Positions 1 through 11,350 of a stretch of DNA of 64,000 nt are shown here, in pieces. The notes under the pieces are model-generated. The model saw only the letters and a program-made list of their open reading frames with translations, ran no database searches and had not been told where the DNA came from. The stretch's first letter is position 1, and each line of letters begins with the position of its first letter. A program made the translations under genes and the position numbers. The stretch comes from Comamonas sp. SCN 65-56. Its GTDB lineage: Bacteria; Pseudomonadota; Gammaproteobacteria; Burkholderiales; Burkholderiaceae_C. Location of the stretch: the NCBI RefSeq assembly GCF_001724135.1, contig NZ_MEDS01000012.1, positions 1 to 64,000 on the forward strand. The letters run 5' to 3'.

Positions 1-290
1 TAGTGATCGCCCGTGCGATCGCACTCGAACCCGAAGTGCTGTTACTCGACGAGCCCTGTTCGGCACTGGACCCGATCGCGACTGCCCAAATTGAAGAGTT
101 GCTGAACAACCTCAAGCGCAAGCTGACGATCGTCATCGTCACGCACAACATGCAACAGGCTGCGCGGGTCTCAGACTTCACGGCCTACATGTACCTTGGC
201 AAGCTGATCGAGTACACCGACACCAAGCAGCTTTTCACCAAGCCCTCGCGGAAGGAAACCGAGGATTACATCACCGGCCGTTTCGGATAA
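1..290 (+). CDS. pstB: Phosphate ABC transporter ATP-binding protein PstB, 3' part (5' truncated by window edge)
   Basis: Translation [32 protein letters not shown]...[13 protein letters not shown]: Walker B and H-loop typical of PstB; phoU follows. Confidence 0.93.
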   Translation, partial: VIARAIALEPEVLLLDEPCSALDPIATAQIEELLNNLKRKLTIVIVTHNMQQAARVSDFTAYMYLGKLIEYTDTKQLFTKPSRKETEDYITGRFG

Positions 291-318
291 ACGCGGCCTA
301 CGTCGAGGAAATCTCACC

Positions 319-1062
319 ATGCCCCATTCTTCTTCGCACATAGTCAAAGCGTTCGATCAGGAGCTGGATACGCTGACCAACAGCATTGGCGCCATGGGCG
401 ACTTTGCCGGCAGTCAACTGACCGACGCGGTGAGGGCGCTGTTGCATGGCGACATGGCGCTGGCTCAACGCGTCATCGATCAGGACCGACAACTTGATGC
501 CTTGCGTCGCGATTTGTCCGCTTCTGCTGCGTCCGTCATTGCGCGCCGTCAACCGCTTGCCGGCGATCTCGACGAGGTTCTGGCGGACTTCAAGATCGTC
601 GAGGATCTCGAACGCATCGGCGATCTCGCGAAGAACATTGCCAAGCGCGCCATCGCGACCGCAGGCATTTCATTCTCGGATGACCTAGTGCAGAGCTTGG
701 AGAAGCTTGCGTCGCTGGCCTCAGAGCAATTGAAGCACGCCCTTGCCACCTTCATCGCGCGCGATGCCGAAGAGGCACTATTGGTGCGTCAGAACGACGA
801 GGCCATCGACGAATTGCACTCAGTGATTTTTCGCGATCTGGTCTCCCGGATGAGCCCAGAGCAGTCGCATGTAATTGGCTTCGTTCACCTGCTGTTCTGC
901 GCGAAGAACATCGAACGCATTGGCGACCACGCGACCCACATTGCGGAAGCCGCCTATCTGAAGGCAACCGGCCGCCGCCCCGAATCGGAACGCCGAAAAC
1001 TCGATGAAAGCAGCATGATCACCGGCGACACGCAAGCAGGAGACATCGACTCAGCCACATAA
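319..1062 (+). CDS. phoU: Phosphate signalling/transport accessory protein PhoU
   Basis: FDQELDTLTNSIGAMG...ERIGDLAKNIAKRA...KNIERIGDHATHIAE duplicated PhoU helical motifs. Confidence 0.95.
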   Translation: MPHSSSHIVKAFDQELDTLTNSIGAMGDFAGSQLTDAVRALLHGDMALAQRVIDQDRQLDALRRDLSASAASVIARRQPLAGDLDEVLADFKIVEDLERIGDLAKNIAKRAIATAGISFSDDLVQSLEKLASLASEQLKHALATFIARDAEEALLVRQNDEAIDELHSVIFRDLVSRMSPEQSHVIGFVHLLFCAKNIERIGDHATHIAEAAYLKATGRRPESERRKLDESSMITGDTQAGDIDSAT

Positions 1063-1148
1063 GAACACTCTGATGAACGACATCGTCTACGGACGCCTCC
1101 TGGCGCGCTGCCATTGAATGGCCTTTCTGCTTCGAGGCCGCCACGTTT

Positions 1149-1166
1149 CCGTCACATATCGGTCAT
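1149..1166 (+). promoter_or_regulatory. Putative Pho box (PhoB site) upstream of phnD
   Basis: CCGTCAC-ATAT-CGGTCAT: two 7-mers with 4-nt AT spacer resembling CTGTCAT-N4-CTGTCAT; TATTCA (-10-like) at 1177-1182. Confidence 0.6.
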
Positions 1167-1211
1167 AGGGTCACTCTATTCATCCATATTCAATTAGCAG
1201 GGAGTTCAAAT

Positions 1212-2171
1212 ATGGTGACGAAATTGAAAGTGAAAGCCATTGCCTTGGCGATGGGTTCATTGTTGGTTGCTGTCTCGGCGCATGCACTGGACCCCCGCTA
1301 CAAGGACGCAGACGGCGACCTGGTCGCCGACGCGCCCACCGACCCCAAGGATTGGGTAGACCCCGCCACGCTGATATTCGCCTACACCCCGGTGGAAGAC
1401 CCGGCGGTCTACGCCAAGGTGTGGGACGGCTTCCTCCAGCACCTGGCCCAGGTCACGGGCAAGCGCGTGCAGTTTTTCCCGGTGCAGTCCAACGCGGCGC
1501 AGCTCGAAGCCATGCGCGCCGGGCGCCTGCACGTGGCTGGCTTCAATACCGGCTCCAACCCACTGGCGGTCAACTGCGCCGGCTTCGTGCCCTTCGCCAT
1601 GATGGCATCCAAGGACAATCGCTACGGCTACGAGATGGAAATCATCACCTACCCGGGCAGCGGCGTGGACAAGGTCGAAGACATCAAGAACAAGAAGCTG
1701 GCCTTCACCTCGGAGACTTCCAACTCCGGCTACAAGGCCCCTTCTGCGCTGCTGCGCAGCCAGTTCAAGATGGAGGCGGGCAAGGACTACACCCCGGTGT
1801 TCTCCGGTAAGCACGACAACTCCATCCTCGGCGTGGCCAATAAGGACTATCCCGCCGCCGCCATCGCCAATTCGGTCAAGCAGCGCATGGAAGCGCGCAA
1901 CATGGTCAAGCCCGAACAGCTCAAGGTGATCTACAAGTCGCAGACCTTCCCGACCACCGGCTATGGCCTGGCCTACAACCTCAAGCCCGAGCTGGCGGCC
2001 AAGATCAAGCAGGCCTTCTTCAGCTTCAACTGGGAAGGCTCGGAACTGGCCAAGGAGTTCAATGCGAGCGAGCCGCCGCAGGAGAAGTTCATGCCCATCG
2101 TCTACAAGCAGCACTGGCAGGTGATCCGCGATATCGACCAGGCAATGAACGTGAGCTACGCCTGCAAATAA
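1212..2171 (+). CDS. phnD: Phosphate/phosphite/phosphonate ABC transporter substrate-binding protein (PhnD/PtxB type)
   Basis: Signal peptide, then PhnD-like fold sequence ([44 protein letters not shown]); adjacent PhnC/PhnE. Confidence 0.88.
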   Translation: MVTKLKVKAIALAMGSLLVAVSAHALDPRYKDADGDLVADAPTDPKDWVDPATLIFAYTPVEDPAVYAKVWDGFLQHLAQVTGKRVQFFPVQSNAAQLEAMRAGRLHVAGFNTGSNPLAVNCAGFVPFAMMASKDNRYGYEMEIITYPGSGVDKVEDIKNKKLAFTSETSNSGYKAPSALLRSQFKMEAGKDYTPVFSGKHDNSILGVANKDYPAAAIANSVKQRMEARNMVKPEQLKVIYKSQTFPTTGYGLAYNLKPELAAKIKQAFFSFNWEGSELAKEFNASEPPQEKFMPIVYKQHWQVIRDIDQAMNVSYACK

Positions 2172-2197
2172 GCCCGCAAGCGGCAAGGAGGCAGGGC

Positions 2198-3025
2198 ATG
2201 TTGGAGTTGCGCGCGCTAGATAAGCGCTATCCCACCGGCGATCTGGCGCTCAAGGGTGTGAGCCTGCAAGTGGCGGCGGGCCAGGTGCTGGGCCTGATCG
2301 GGCCTTCGGGCGCTGGCAAGTCCACGCTGATCCGCTGCATCAACCGGCTGGTCAGCCCCAGCGCCGGGCAGATCATGCTGGACGGCCAGGACCTGGGCCG
2401 CCTGTCAGGCCAGGGCCTGCGCCTGGCGCGGCGGCAGATTGGCATGATTTTCCAGGAATACGCGCTGGTCGAGCGCCTGACGGTGATGGAGAACCTGCTC
2501 TCGGGCCGGCTCGGGTACACCGGCTTCTGGGCCAGTTGGTTGCGCCGCTTCGCGGACGACGACATCGCGCAGGCCTACCTGCTGCTCGACCGCGTCGGCC
2601 TCGCGGGCCTGGAGAACAAGCGCGCCGACGCGCTCTCGGGCGGCCAGCGCCAGCGCGTGGGCATCGCGCGTGCACTGATGCAAAGCCCCAAGCTGCTGCT
2701 GGTGGACGAGCCCACCGCCAGCCTGGACCCCAAGACCTCGCGCCAGATCATGCGCCTGATCCTGGAACTGTGCGAGGAGCGCGGCCTGGCCGCCATCGTC
2801 AACATCCACGACGTGGTGCTGGCCACCGAATTCCTGCCGCGCATCGTCGGCCTGCGTGCCGGCAGCGTGGTCTACGACGGCCCGGCCACGGGCCTCGACC
2901 GCGAAGTGCTGACCCGTATCTACGGCGACGAGGACTGGAGCGCCATCACGCGGCAGATGCAGTCGTCGGATGCCGAGGCGCCGCATCCGCAGCCCGCCGG
3001 TCGCCTAGAAGCGGCGGCAGCATGA
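2198..3025 (+). CDS. phnC: Phosphonate-type ABC transporter ATP-binding protein
   Basis: [44 protein letters not shown]. Confidence 0.92.
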   Translation: MLELRALDKRYPTGDLALKGVSLQVAAGQVLGLIGPSGAGKSTLIRCINRLVSPSAGQIMLDGQDLGRLSGQGLRLARRQIGMIFQEYALVERLTVMENLLSGRLGYTGFWASWLRRFADDDIAQAYLLLDRVGLAGLENKRADALSGGQRQRVGIARALMQSPKLLLVDEPTASLDPKTSRQIMRLILELCEERGLAAIVNIHDVVLATEFLPRIVGLRAGSVVYDGPATGLDREVLTRIYGDEDWSAITRQMQSSDAEAPHPQPAGRLEAAAA

Positions 3026-3825
3026 CAGCGGCCGCCGCGCCCCGGCATTGGCGCCGCCCGCCTTTCATCACCAGCCTCGCATGGCGCTGGGGGCTGATCC
3101 TCGGCGGGGCTCTGTACTTGGTGCTCGCCCTGGCCTCGCTGGAAGTCAACTGGGCGCGTGTGAGCGAGGGACTGGCGCGCGGCTTGCGCTTCGTGGCCGC
3201 CTTCCTGCAGCCCGACTTCGGCTCCCGCCGGAGCGACATCGTGATCGGCTTCCAGGAAAGCCTGACCATGACCGTCACCTCCACTGCGCTGGGCGTGGCG
3301 CTGTCGATTCCGGTCGCGGTCGGCGCGGCGCGCAACTTGGCGCCGGCCTGGATCTACCTGCTGTGCCGCGGCTTCATCGCCGTCTCGCGCACGCTCAACG
3401 AAATCATCGTCGCCATCTTCCTGGTCGCCATGTTCGGCTTCGGCCCCTTCGCCGGTTTCCTGACGCTGACCTTCGCCACCATCGGCTTCATGGCCAAGCT
3501 GATGGCTGAGGACATCGAGGAAATCGTGCCCGGCCAACTCGAAGCCCTCCGCGCCACCGGCGCGAGCTACCCGCAACTGCTGGATTTCGCCGTGCTGTCG
3601 CAGGTGCTGCCGCGCCTGATCGGCCTGTCGCTGTATCGGCTGGACATCAACTTTCGCGAGTCGGCGGTCATCGGCATCGTGGGCGCGGGCGGCATCGGCG
3701 CCACGCTCAACACCGCCATGGATCGTTATGAGTTCGACACCGCTGCGGCAGTCATCCTCGTCATCATCGTCATCGTCATGCTGGCCGAGTACGCCTCGGG
3801 CTGGCTTAGGAAACACGTCCAGTGA
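3022..3825 (+). CDS. phnE: Phosphonate-type ABC transporter permease PhnE (copy 1)
   Basis: [14 protein letters not shown]...; [44 protein letters not shown] overlaps phnC stop. Confidence 0.88.
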   Translation: MTAAAAPRHWRRPPFITSLAWRWGLILGGALYLVLALASLEVNWARVSEGLARGLRFVAAFLQPDFGSRRSDIVIGFQESLTMTVTSTALGVALSIPVAVGAARNLAPAWIYLLCRGFIAVSRTLNEIIVAIFLVAMFGFGPFAGFLTLTFATIGFMAKLMAEDIEEIVPGQLEALRATGASYPQLLDFAVLSQVLPRLIGLSLYRLDINFRESAVIGIVGAGGIGATLNTAMDRYEFDTAAAVILVIIVIVMLAEYASGWLRKHVQ

Positions 3826-4625
3826 GCAGCTCGGCACCCCTGTGGCGCAAGCGCACGCCCGGCCAGGACGCCACCGTCTTCATGGCCTGGGTGCTGGCGC
3901 TCGCCTTCGTCTCATGGACCTTCCAGGTGATGACCCAGAACACCATTTGGGCCTTCGTCGCCGACGCGCCGGCCCAGGTCGCCGACATCGGCTCGCGCAT
4001 GCTGCCGCCGGCCTGGTCCTTCATGGGCGAGCTGTGGTGGCCGCTGTGGGAAACGCTCAACATCGCCACCCTGGGCACTTTGCTGGGCGTCATGCTGGCG
4101 GTGCCGGTGGCCTTTCTGGCGGCGCGCAACACCACGCCCAGCGCGCGCTTCGTGCGCCCGCTGGCGCTACTGGCCATCGTTGGCTCGCGCTCCATCAACT
4201 CGCTGATCTGGGCTCTGCTGCTGGTGGCCATTCTGGGCCCCGGCGTGCTGGCCGGCATCATTGCCATTGCGCTGCGTTCGATCGGCTTCATCGGCAAGTT
4301 GCTCTACGAGGCCATCGAGGAAATCGACCCCCGGCAGGTAGAAGCGGTGCAAGCCACCGGCGCCTCGGGCGCCCAGGTCATGGCCTGGGGCGTGGCGCCA
4401 CAGATTGCGCCCACCCTGGCCGGCATCAGCGTGTTCCGCTGGGACATCAACATCCGCGAATCCACTGTGCTCGGCCTGGTGGGCGCAGGCGGCATCGGCG
4501 TCAAGCTGGAAGCCGCGCTGGGCACGCTGGCCTGGCCGAAGGTCACGATGCTGCTGATCGCCATTTTTGCGACGGTGCTGGTCAGCGAATGGGTCACGGC
4601 CCACGTGCGCAAGGAGTTGATCTGA
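3822..4625 (+). CDS. phnE: Phosphonate-type ABC transporter permease PhnE (copy 2)
   Basis: GTG start overlapping previous stop (GTGA); paralogous permease sequence (AVPVAFLAARNTTPSARFVRPLALLAIVGSRSINSLIWALLL). Confidence 0.86.
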   Translation: MSSSAPLWRKRTPGQDATVFMAWVLALAFVSWTFQVMTQNTIWAFVADAPAQVADIGSRMLPPAWSFMGELWWPLWETLNIATLGTLLGVMLAVPVAFLAARNTTPSARFVRPLALLAIVGSRSINSLIWALLLVAILGPGVLAGIIAIALRSIGFIGKLLYEAIEEIDPRQVEAVQATGASGAQVMAWGVAPQIAPTLAGISVFRWDINIRESTVLGLVGAGGIGVKLEAALGTLAWPKVTMLLIAIFATVLVSEWVTAHVRKELI

Positions 4626-4747
4626 ACCTGTCAACGCCAGAGCAGGAGTGCGGACCCCAACCGGGACAGCAGTACGAGCACTGTCGGCAGGGCATTGCGC
4701 ATCGCGCGGTCCACCAATTTGACCGGCATCGTCGCGACGCCGTGAGT

Positions 4748-4903
4748 GCAGGTGAAGTCTGTGGCATTGATGGAGTAGCAGGACCGGGGCAAATCTGCTC
4801 CCTAAGCAGAGCAGAGCCAGAACCTCTTTCCCATCATCGAAGGAGAAAGCGAGGCGCAATCCGCATGAGGTGGACGCAGGCCAGGAACGGGGCGAACAGG
4901 AGG
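4748..4903 (+). repeat. Direct repeat copy 1: modC 3' scar plus modC-lysR intergenic region
   Basis: Near-identical (about 95% by eye) to 11186-11350; first codons read VQVKSVALME*, the C-terminus of the modC at 11225. Confidence 0.9.
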
Positions 4904-4908
4904 CCGCA

Positions 4909-5817
4909 TTGGAACTCAGACTACTACGCTATTTCGTTGCGGTCGCGGAAGAACTGCATTTCGCGCGAGCGGCCGAGCGCCTTGGCGTTGAGCAATCGCC
5001 TGTGTCGCGCGCAATGCGCAATCTCGAAGCCACGCTCGGCGTGCAGTTGTTCGACCGCAGCGCGCACCAGACGCGACTGACCTGGGCCGGTCAAGTGTTC
5101 CTCGGTGAGTGCCGGCGCGTGTTGGCCACCGTGGAGCAGGCGGTGAGTGCTGCAAAGGCGGCGGCGCAGGGCTATCAGGGTTATCTGCGCATCGCCATCT
5201 GCGATAGCTTGGCGCAGCCCCACATTGCCACCTTGCTGGCACGCAGCCGCGAGGAAGAGCCGGAACTGGAGATTCGCGTCTTCGAGTTGCCTTTCGCGCA
5301 GCAGCTCAAGGGCCTGCACAACGATCTCCTGGACATCGGCTTTGCGCTGTCGGACGCGGTGAGTGAAGGCCTTGTCGCCGAGCCCGTGTGGACCGATCCG
5401 CTGTCGGTGATCGTGCCCGTGCGCCACCCCTTGCTGGCGCACGCGGAAGTGCCGCTGGATGAAGCCTTGAAGTTTCCGCTGGTGCTGTGCCATCCCGACG
5501 CGGGATCGGGCTGTCACCATCAGATCCAGGCGGTACTTCAAGGTGCGTCCATGCCGCTCAAGCTGGTAGATCAGGTGACGAGCTTAGGCGTGATGCTGAC
5601 TCTGGTCGGTGCAGGTTACGGCATCGGTTTCGCCATTGCCTCGCAGGTGCAGACCCTGAACCGCCCCGACATAACCGTCCGCCCCTTGGCCGGCACGCCG
5701 CCCATGCTGTCCACCTACCTGCTGCGCCGCGGCGCCGAACCCTCTGAGCCCATGAAACGGTTTCTGCAGCGCGCCCGCGAGGAGTTCCTGCCAAAGGGAG
5801 ATGAACCGGCCTCGTGA
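4909..5817 (+). CDS. LysR-family transcriptional regulator
   Basis: LELRLLRYFVAVAEELHFARAAERLGVEQSPVSRAMRNLEATLGVQLFDRSA; TTG start 5 nt after a perfect AGGAGG (4898-4903); ORF track extends to GTG 4870. Confidence 0.9.
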   Translation: MELRLLRYFVAVAEELHFARAAERLGVEQSPVSRAMRNLEATLGVQLFDRSAHQTRLTWAGQVFLGECRRVLATVEQAVSAAKAAAQGYQGYLRIAICDSLAQPHIATLLARSREEEPELEIRVFELPFAQQLKGLHNDLLDIGFALSDAVSEGLVAEPVWTDPLSVIVPVRHPLLAHAEVPLDEALKFPLVLCHPDAGSGCHHQIQAVLQGASMPLKLVDQVTSLGVMLTLVGAGYGIGFAIASQVQTLNRPDITVRPLAGTPPMLSTYLLRRGAEPSEPMKRFLQRAREEFLPKGDEPAS

Positions 5818-5893
5818 CGTTGAGTGCTCGGGTACATTGGCTATTGCTGGCTGTCCATGGCTCGCACTGGACCTGCTCGGAGCGCGCGTTGCC
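5784..5893 (+). repeat. lysR 3' end and downstream tail, repeated at about 11439-11550
   Basis: Shared GACGTTG(AG)TGCTCGGGTACATTGGCTATTGCTGGCTGTCCATGGCTCGCACTGGACCTGCTCGGAGCGCGCGTTG. Confidence 0.9.
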
Positions 5894-5900
5894 AGGAGAC

Positions 5901-6854
5901 TCAGGTTTCCGTGATGACGTTGCCCATGTCGCGAATGTCATAGCCGCCGATGCTTCTAAACTCATTCCGGAACTTTTCTGAGCGAAGTATCCGCAGCATG
6001 GCCTTCACTTCCGGCGTGTCAAAACGCTCCTTCTTGACGACGAGATCGTATCGCTCCTTCTTCAGCGGAATGAAATCGACGTTCTCGACCTGCCGGGCAA
6101 TCTTCTCGCTGCCAACCGCCACGTCCGCATCGCCACGCCCCACCGCGCTTGCGACAGCAAGGTGGGACTGGTTTTCGTTGCCGTAGCCTCTGATGCTGCT
6201 TCCGTAGAGATCGAGCAGCTTCAGGTTTTCGTCCAGCAGCACCCGCGATCCGGCGCCTTTCTCACGATTGATCATCGTGATGTCATCCCGGCCGAAGTCC
6301 TCCCACGACTGGATGCCTTTGGGATTTCCCTTGGCGACGTAGAGCCCTTGCGTGCGGTACGTGACGTTGACGACCACGCAGCGGATGCCAGGCAGGATGT
6401 AGCGGACATACGGCACGTTGTAGTCGTCGGTCAGGCTGTCCCAAAGGTGAGTGGTCGCGACGCTGACCCGGTCCTGATAAAGCGAAATGAGGCTGTCATA
6501 GCTGCCGATATAGGCCCGCAGCGCCATGACGCCGTGCAGGCGCAGGAAGTTCGACAGGATGTCCAGGATCAGGTCTTGTCCGCAGATGACAAAGCCGGCT
6601 TCGCTCCGGCGTTCCTGCGACAGGTCGAAATACTGATCCTCGCGGAGCGCCACTGTTTCAGGGCGCCCGCCATCACGGGCATTGGTTTTTGACTTCTCGA
6701 TGTAGTCGCGGACATCGCTTTCGGCGAAGCGAATCTTGCGCCCGACTTTGTAGAAGCCGATCTCACCGCCTTTGACCAGAGCGTACACCCCGCTCTTGCT
6801 GACATGCAGCCGCTCGGCCACGTCTTCGGCGGTCAAGGCTCTCTCATCGTTCAT
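5901..6854 (-). CDS. Helix-turn-helix (excisionase/MerR-type HTH_17) regulator fused to periplasmic-binding-protein-like sensor domain
   Basis: N-term ALTAEDVAERLHVSKSGVYALVKGGEIGFYKVGRKIRFAESDVRDYI; C-term PBP-like; divergent from modA; TTG start at 6872 also possible. Confidence 0.8.
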   Translation of the reverse strand: MNDERALTAEDVAERLHVSKSGVYALVKGGEIGFYKVGRKIRFAESDVRDYIEKSKTNARDGGRPETVALREDQYFDLSQERRSEAGFVICGQDLILDILSNFLRLHGVMALRAYIGSYDSLISLYQDRVSVATTHLWDSLTDDYNVPYVRYILPGIRCVVVNVTYRTQGLYVAKGNPKGIQSWEDFGRDDITMINREKGAGSRVLLDENLKLLDLYGSSIRGYGNENQSHLAVASAVGRGDADVAVGSEKIARQVENVDFIPLKKERYDLVVKKERFDTPEVKAMLRILRSEKFRNEFRSIGGYDIRDMGNVITET

Positions 6855-6859
6855 GGCTT

Positions 6860-7836
<977 letters not shown>

Positions 7837-7858
7837 CCAACCTTGTCGAGGACAACCC

Positions 7859-8629
7859 ATGAAGACGATCAAGTCACTCCTGCTTGCATGCGCACTGCTG
7901 TTCGCCGCCTCTGCCCATGCCGAAAAGATCACCATTGCGGCCGCGGCCGATCTGAAGTTTGCGATGGACGAAATCGTCACCGCCTTCAAGCAGGCCAATG
8001 CCGCCGACGAGGTGGAAGTCATCTACGGTTCTTCTGGCAAGTTTCATACGCAGATTCAGCAGAACGCGCCCTACGACCTGTACTTCTCTGCGGACATTGG
8101 CTTTCCCCGCGAGCTGGTGAAAGCGGGTTTTGCTGCTTCCGATGCGAAGCCTTATGCCTTCGGCCGCATCGTGCTGTGGAGCGCGACGATGGACGCTACC
8201 AAGATGACTTTGGCGAGCCTGACCGATCCGAAGATCATTCGCGTTGCCATTGCCAACCCGAAGCACGCGCCCTATGGCAAGCGCGCCGAAGAAGCATTGC
8301 GGGCGTCCGGTCTGTGGGAGAAGGTCGAACCCAAGCTGGTCTATGGCGAGAACATCGCCCATACCGCGCAGTTCGTGCAGACCGGCAATGCCCAGGCCGG
8401 CATCATCGCGCTGGCCCTCGCCGTTAATCCCGAGCTGGCGAACAAGGGGGGCTACTACCTGATCCCGGACAACCTGCACGAACCGCTGGAGCAGGGCTTC
8501 ATCATCACCAAGCGAGCCGAAGGCAATGCCTTGGCCAAGCGCTTCGCCGACTACATGGGCAGCAAACCGGCCCGCGCCGTGATGGTCAAGTATGGCTTTG
8601 TTCTGCCCGGTGAATCTGCCAGCAAGTAG
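7859..8629 (+). CDS. modA: Second ModA-like substrate-binding protein (ModA2)
   Basis: KITIAAAADLKFAMDEIVTAFKQ...IYGSSGKFHTQIQQNAPYDLYFSADIGFPRELVKAG; signal peptide. Confidence 0.9.
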   Translation: MKTIKSLLLACALLFAASAHAEKITIAAAADLKFAMDEIVTAFKQANAADEVEVIYGSSGKFHTQIQQNAPYDLYFSADIGFPRELVKAGFAASDAKPYAFGRIVLWSATMDATKMTLASLTDPKIIRVAIANPKHAPYGKRAEEALRASGLWEKVEPKLVYGENIAHTAQFVQTGNAQAGIIALALAVNPELANKGGYYLIPDNLHEPLEQGFIITKRAEGNALAKRFADYMGSKPARAVMVKYGFVLPGESASK

Positions 8630-8638
8630 CCCGAGGAC

Positions 8639-9463
8639 ATGGACATGAGCGCGACGACTATGACTGTGCGCATGCGCAACGGCCAGGGATTCTTGGCCGG
8701 TTCGCTGATCGGCACGCTGGGCGGTCTGATTGGCCTTGGCGGTGCCGAGTTTCGCCTGCCAGTGCTCGTCGGCATGTTCCGGCTCGGCACGCTGGAGGCC
8801 GTCATTCTCAACAAGGCCATGAGCCTGGTGGTGGTGGCGTCCGCTCTGCTGTTCCGGGGCAGCGCGATCTCGCCCACGCTCCTGATGGAGCACCTCGATG
8901 TCGTGGTCAACCTGCTCGCCGGCAGCCTGGTCGGCGCCTGGTGGGCCGCAGGCCACGCCATGAAGCTGCCTCGGCACTGGCTCAACCGCATCATCATGGT
9001 GTTGCTGATGGGCCTGGCGCTGGTGATGCTGGCGGAAGCCTGGGCGGGCAACCATGGAGGCGGCACGCCGCTGTTCGAGGCCGGCCCGCTGCGCATCGTT
9101 GCGGGGGTCATTGCCGGCCTGGGGATCGGGATCGTTGCCGCTTTGCTGGGCGTGGCCGGTGGCGAGTTGCTGATCCCGGCCATCGTGCTGCTCTACGGCC
9201 TGGACATCAAGATCGCGGGCAGCCTCTCGCTGATGGTGAGCCTGCCCACCATGATCGTCGGCTTTGCCCGCTACACCAGTTCCGACGCCTTCGACGTGCT
9301 GCGCAAGGAACGGCCGTTGGGAGTGTGGATGGCGATCGGCTCGATCCTCGGCGCAGCCCTGGGCGGCGTGCTGCTGGGCCTCGTGCCCACCCGGCTGCTG
9401 CTGGCCCTGCTGGGCGTGGTTCTGCTTATTTCGGCCATCAAGACGTTCAAGCATGCGCATTGA
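8639..9463 (+). CDS. TauE/SafE-family (sulfite/anion exporter) membrane protein
   Basis: GSLIGTLGGLIGLGGAEFRLPVLVGMF and GIVAALLGVAGGELLIPAIVLLYGLDIKIAGSLSLMVSLPTM paired TauE motifs. Confidence 0.85.
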   Translation: MDMSATTMTVRMRNGQGFLAGSLIGTLGGLIGLGGAEFRLPVLVGMFRLGTLEAVILNKAMSLVVVASALLFRGSAISPTLLMEHLDVVVNLLAGSLVGAWWAAGHAMKLPRHWLNRIIMVLLMGLALVMLAEAWAGNHGGGTPLFEAGPLRIVAGVIAGLGIGIVAALLGVAGGELLIPAIVLLYGLDIKIAGSLSLMVSLPTMIVGFARYTSSDAFDVLRKERPLGVWMAIGSILGAALGGVLLGLVPTRLLLALLGVVLLISAIKTFKHAH

Positions 9464-9478
9464 CGGGAGGGTGTTCGC

Positions 9479-10156
9479 ATGCTGACGGACAGTGATCTGC
9501 AGGCCATATGGCTGACTGTGCGCCTGGCGAGCATCGTGACCCTGATTCTGCTCGTGGTGGGTACGCCCATCGCCTGGTGGCTGGCGCGCACAAAGGTCTG
9601 GTGGAAGGGAACGATCGGCGCGGTGGTCGCACTGCCGTTGGTGTTGCCGCCCTCGGTGCTTGGCTTCTACCTGCTGCTGACGCTGGGACCACACGGGCCG
9701 ATTGGGCAACTGACTCAGGCGCTGGGCATCGGGCCGTTGCCGTTCACCTTCTGGGGCCTCGTTGTTGCCTCGGTGTTCTACTCGTTGCCCTTCATGGTGC
9801 AGCCGTTGCAGACCGCCTTCGAGGCGGTGGGCGAACGGCCCCTGGAAGTTGCCGCCACCTTGCGGGCTTCACCGCTCGATGCGTTCTTCACGGTGGCAGT
9901 GCCGCTAGCTGCGCCGGGCTTCCTGACCGCCGCGATCCTGACCTTCGCCCATACGGTGGGCGAGTTCGGCGTGGTGCTGATGATCGGTGGCAACCTGCCC
10001 GGCATCACGCGCGTGGTGTCCGTGCAGATTTACGACCATGTGGAGGCCTTGGAATATGCCAGTGCGCATCGCCTGGCAGCGGTGATGCTGATCTTCTCCT
10101 TCCTGGTGCTGCTGATCCTGTACGCATGGCGTCCGCGCCCGAGAAATGGGGGCTGA
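9479..10156 (+). CDS. modB: Molybdate ABC transporter permease ModB
   Basis: LTDSDLQAIWLTVRLASIVTLILLVVGTPIAWWLARTK...LPLVLPPSVLGFYLLL. Confidence 0.93.
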   Translation: MLTDSDLQAIWLTVRLASIVTLILLVVGTPIAWWLARTKVWWKGTIGAVVALPLVLPPSVLGFYLLLTLGPHGPIGQLTQALGIGPLPFTFWGLVVASVFYSLPFMVQPLQTAFEAVGERPLEVAATLRASPLDAFFTVAVPLAAPGFLTAAILTFAHTVGEFGVVLMIGGNLPGITRVVSVQIYDHVEALEYASAHRLAAVMLIFSFLVLLILYAWRPRPRNGG

Positions 10157-10160
10157 CGCG

Positions 10161-11225
10161 ATGGGTATTCAAGCGTGCTTCCGGCTCGACTGGCCGGGGT
10201 TCTCGCTCGATGTGGACCTGGCCCTGCCCACGCGGGGCGTTACGGCCCTGTTCGGGCATTCCGGTTCTGGCAAGACGACGCTGCTGCGCTGTATCGCCGG
10301 GCTGGAGCGTGCGCCGCAAGGTCGGCTCATCGTCAACGGCGAGGTGTGGCAGGACGAGCAGCGCTGGGTGCCGACGTACAAGCGGCCGATCGGCTACGTG
10401 TTCCAGGAACCCAGCCTGTTTTCGCATCTGTCCGTCATAAGCAATCTGCGCTACGGCCTCAAGCGCATGTCGGACGAGCAGCGGGTCAGTCTGGACCAGG
10501 CCATCGATCTGCTGGGCATCGGTCATCTGGTCGACCGCAAGCCGGATCGGCTGTCGGGCGGTGAACGACAGCGGGTCGGCATGGCACGGGCATTGGCCGT
10601 CAGCCCGCGTCTGCTGCTGATGGACGAACCGCTCGCTGCGCTGGATTTGAAGCGCAAGCAGGAAATCCTGCCCTACCTCGAACGCCTGCATGACGAACTG
10701 GATATCCCGGTGCTCTACGTCAGCCACTCGCCGGATGAAGTGGCTCGGCTGGCTGACTACCTGGTAGCGATGGAGGATGGTCGGGTACTGGCGAGCGGCC
10801 CCTTGGCCGACACGCTGGCACGGCTCGATCTGCCGATTCGGCTGGGCGAGGATGCCGGTGCCGTTCTTGATGCAACCGTCGCAGAGGTGGACAAGGACTG
10901 GCACCTCGTGCGGGTGGACTTTTCGGGAGGCAGCCTGTGGGCGAGAGATTCCGGGCTGGTGGTTGGTCATCGCGTGCGTGTGCGCGTCTTGGCGCGGGAC
11001 GTGAGTCTGGCCGAGCAGCCAGGGACCAGCAGCATTCAGAACGTGCTCCGCGGTTGCGTTGATGCGGTGGGTGACGATGTGCATCCTGGGGTTGCACTTG
11101 TGCGAGTCCAGGTAGGCGATACCGTCCTTTTGTCCAGGTTGACGAAGCGGGCCGCGGCATCCCTTGGTGTCAAGCCTGGGCTCGAACTGTGGGTACAGGT
11201 GAAGTCTGTGGCGTTGATGGAGTAG
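10161..11225 (+). CDS. modC: Molybdate ABC transporter ATP-binding protein ModC with TOBE domain
   Basis: GHSGSGKTTLLRCIAGLER, LSGGERQRVGMARAL, LLLMDEPLAALD; C-terminal TOBE ending LELWVQVKSVALME; alternative ATG 10146. Confidence 0.93.
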   Translation: MGIQACFRLDWPGFSLDVDLALPTRGVTALFGHSGSGKTTLLRCIAGLERAPQGRLIVNGEVWQDEQRWVPTYKRPIGYVFQEPSLFSHLSVISNLRYGLKRMSDEQRVSLDQAIDLLGIGHLVDRKPDRLSGGERQRVGMARALAVSPRLLLMDEPLAALDLKRKQEILPYLERLHDELDIPVLYVSHSPDEVARLADYLVAMEDGRVLASGPLADTLARLDLPIRLGEDAGAVLDATVAEVDKDWHLVRVDFSGGSLWARDSGLVVGHRVRVRVLARDVSLAEQPGTSSIQNVLRGCVDAVGDDVHPGVALVRVQVGDTVLLSRLTKRAAASLGVKPGLELWVQVKSVALME

Positions 11226-11350
11226 CAGGACCGGGGCGAATCTGCTCCCCAAGCAGATCAGAGCCAGAACCTCTTTCCCATCATCGAAGGAGAAAGCGAG
11301 GCGCAATCCGCATGAGGTGGACGCAGGCCAAGAACGAAGCGAACAGGAGG
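11186..11350 (+). repeat. Direct repeat copy 2 (modC end plus modC-lysR intergenic)
   Basis: Matches 4748-4903. Confidence 0.9.

Noticed and set aside
1257-2186. Long minus-strand ORF opposite phnD (309 aa) and many similar antisense ORFs (e.g. 7874-9709, 10005-11306, 13664-14866, 25067-26512, 27861-30134, 45467-47353, 60118-61974)
   Set aside because: High-GC shadow ORFs with His/Gln/Arg/Gly-rich low-complexity translations, fully overlapping well-supported genes
4167-4859. Minus-strand ORF beginning MRLAFSFDDGKEVLAL, seen in both repeat copies
   Set aside because: Only the start is shared because it lies in the duplicated block; downstream sequences are antisense to phnE and modC respectively
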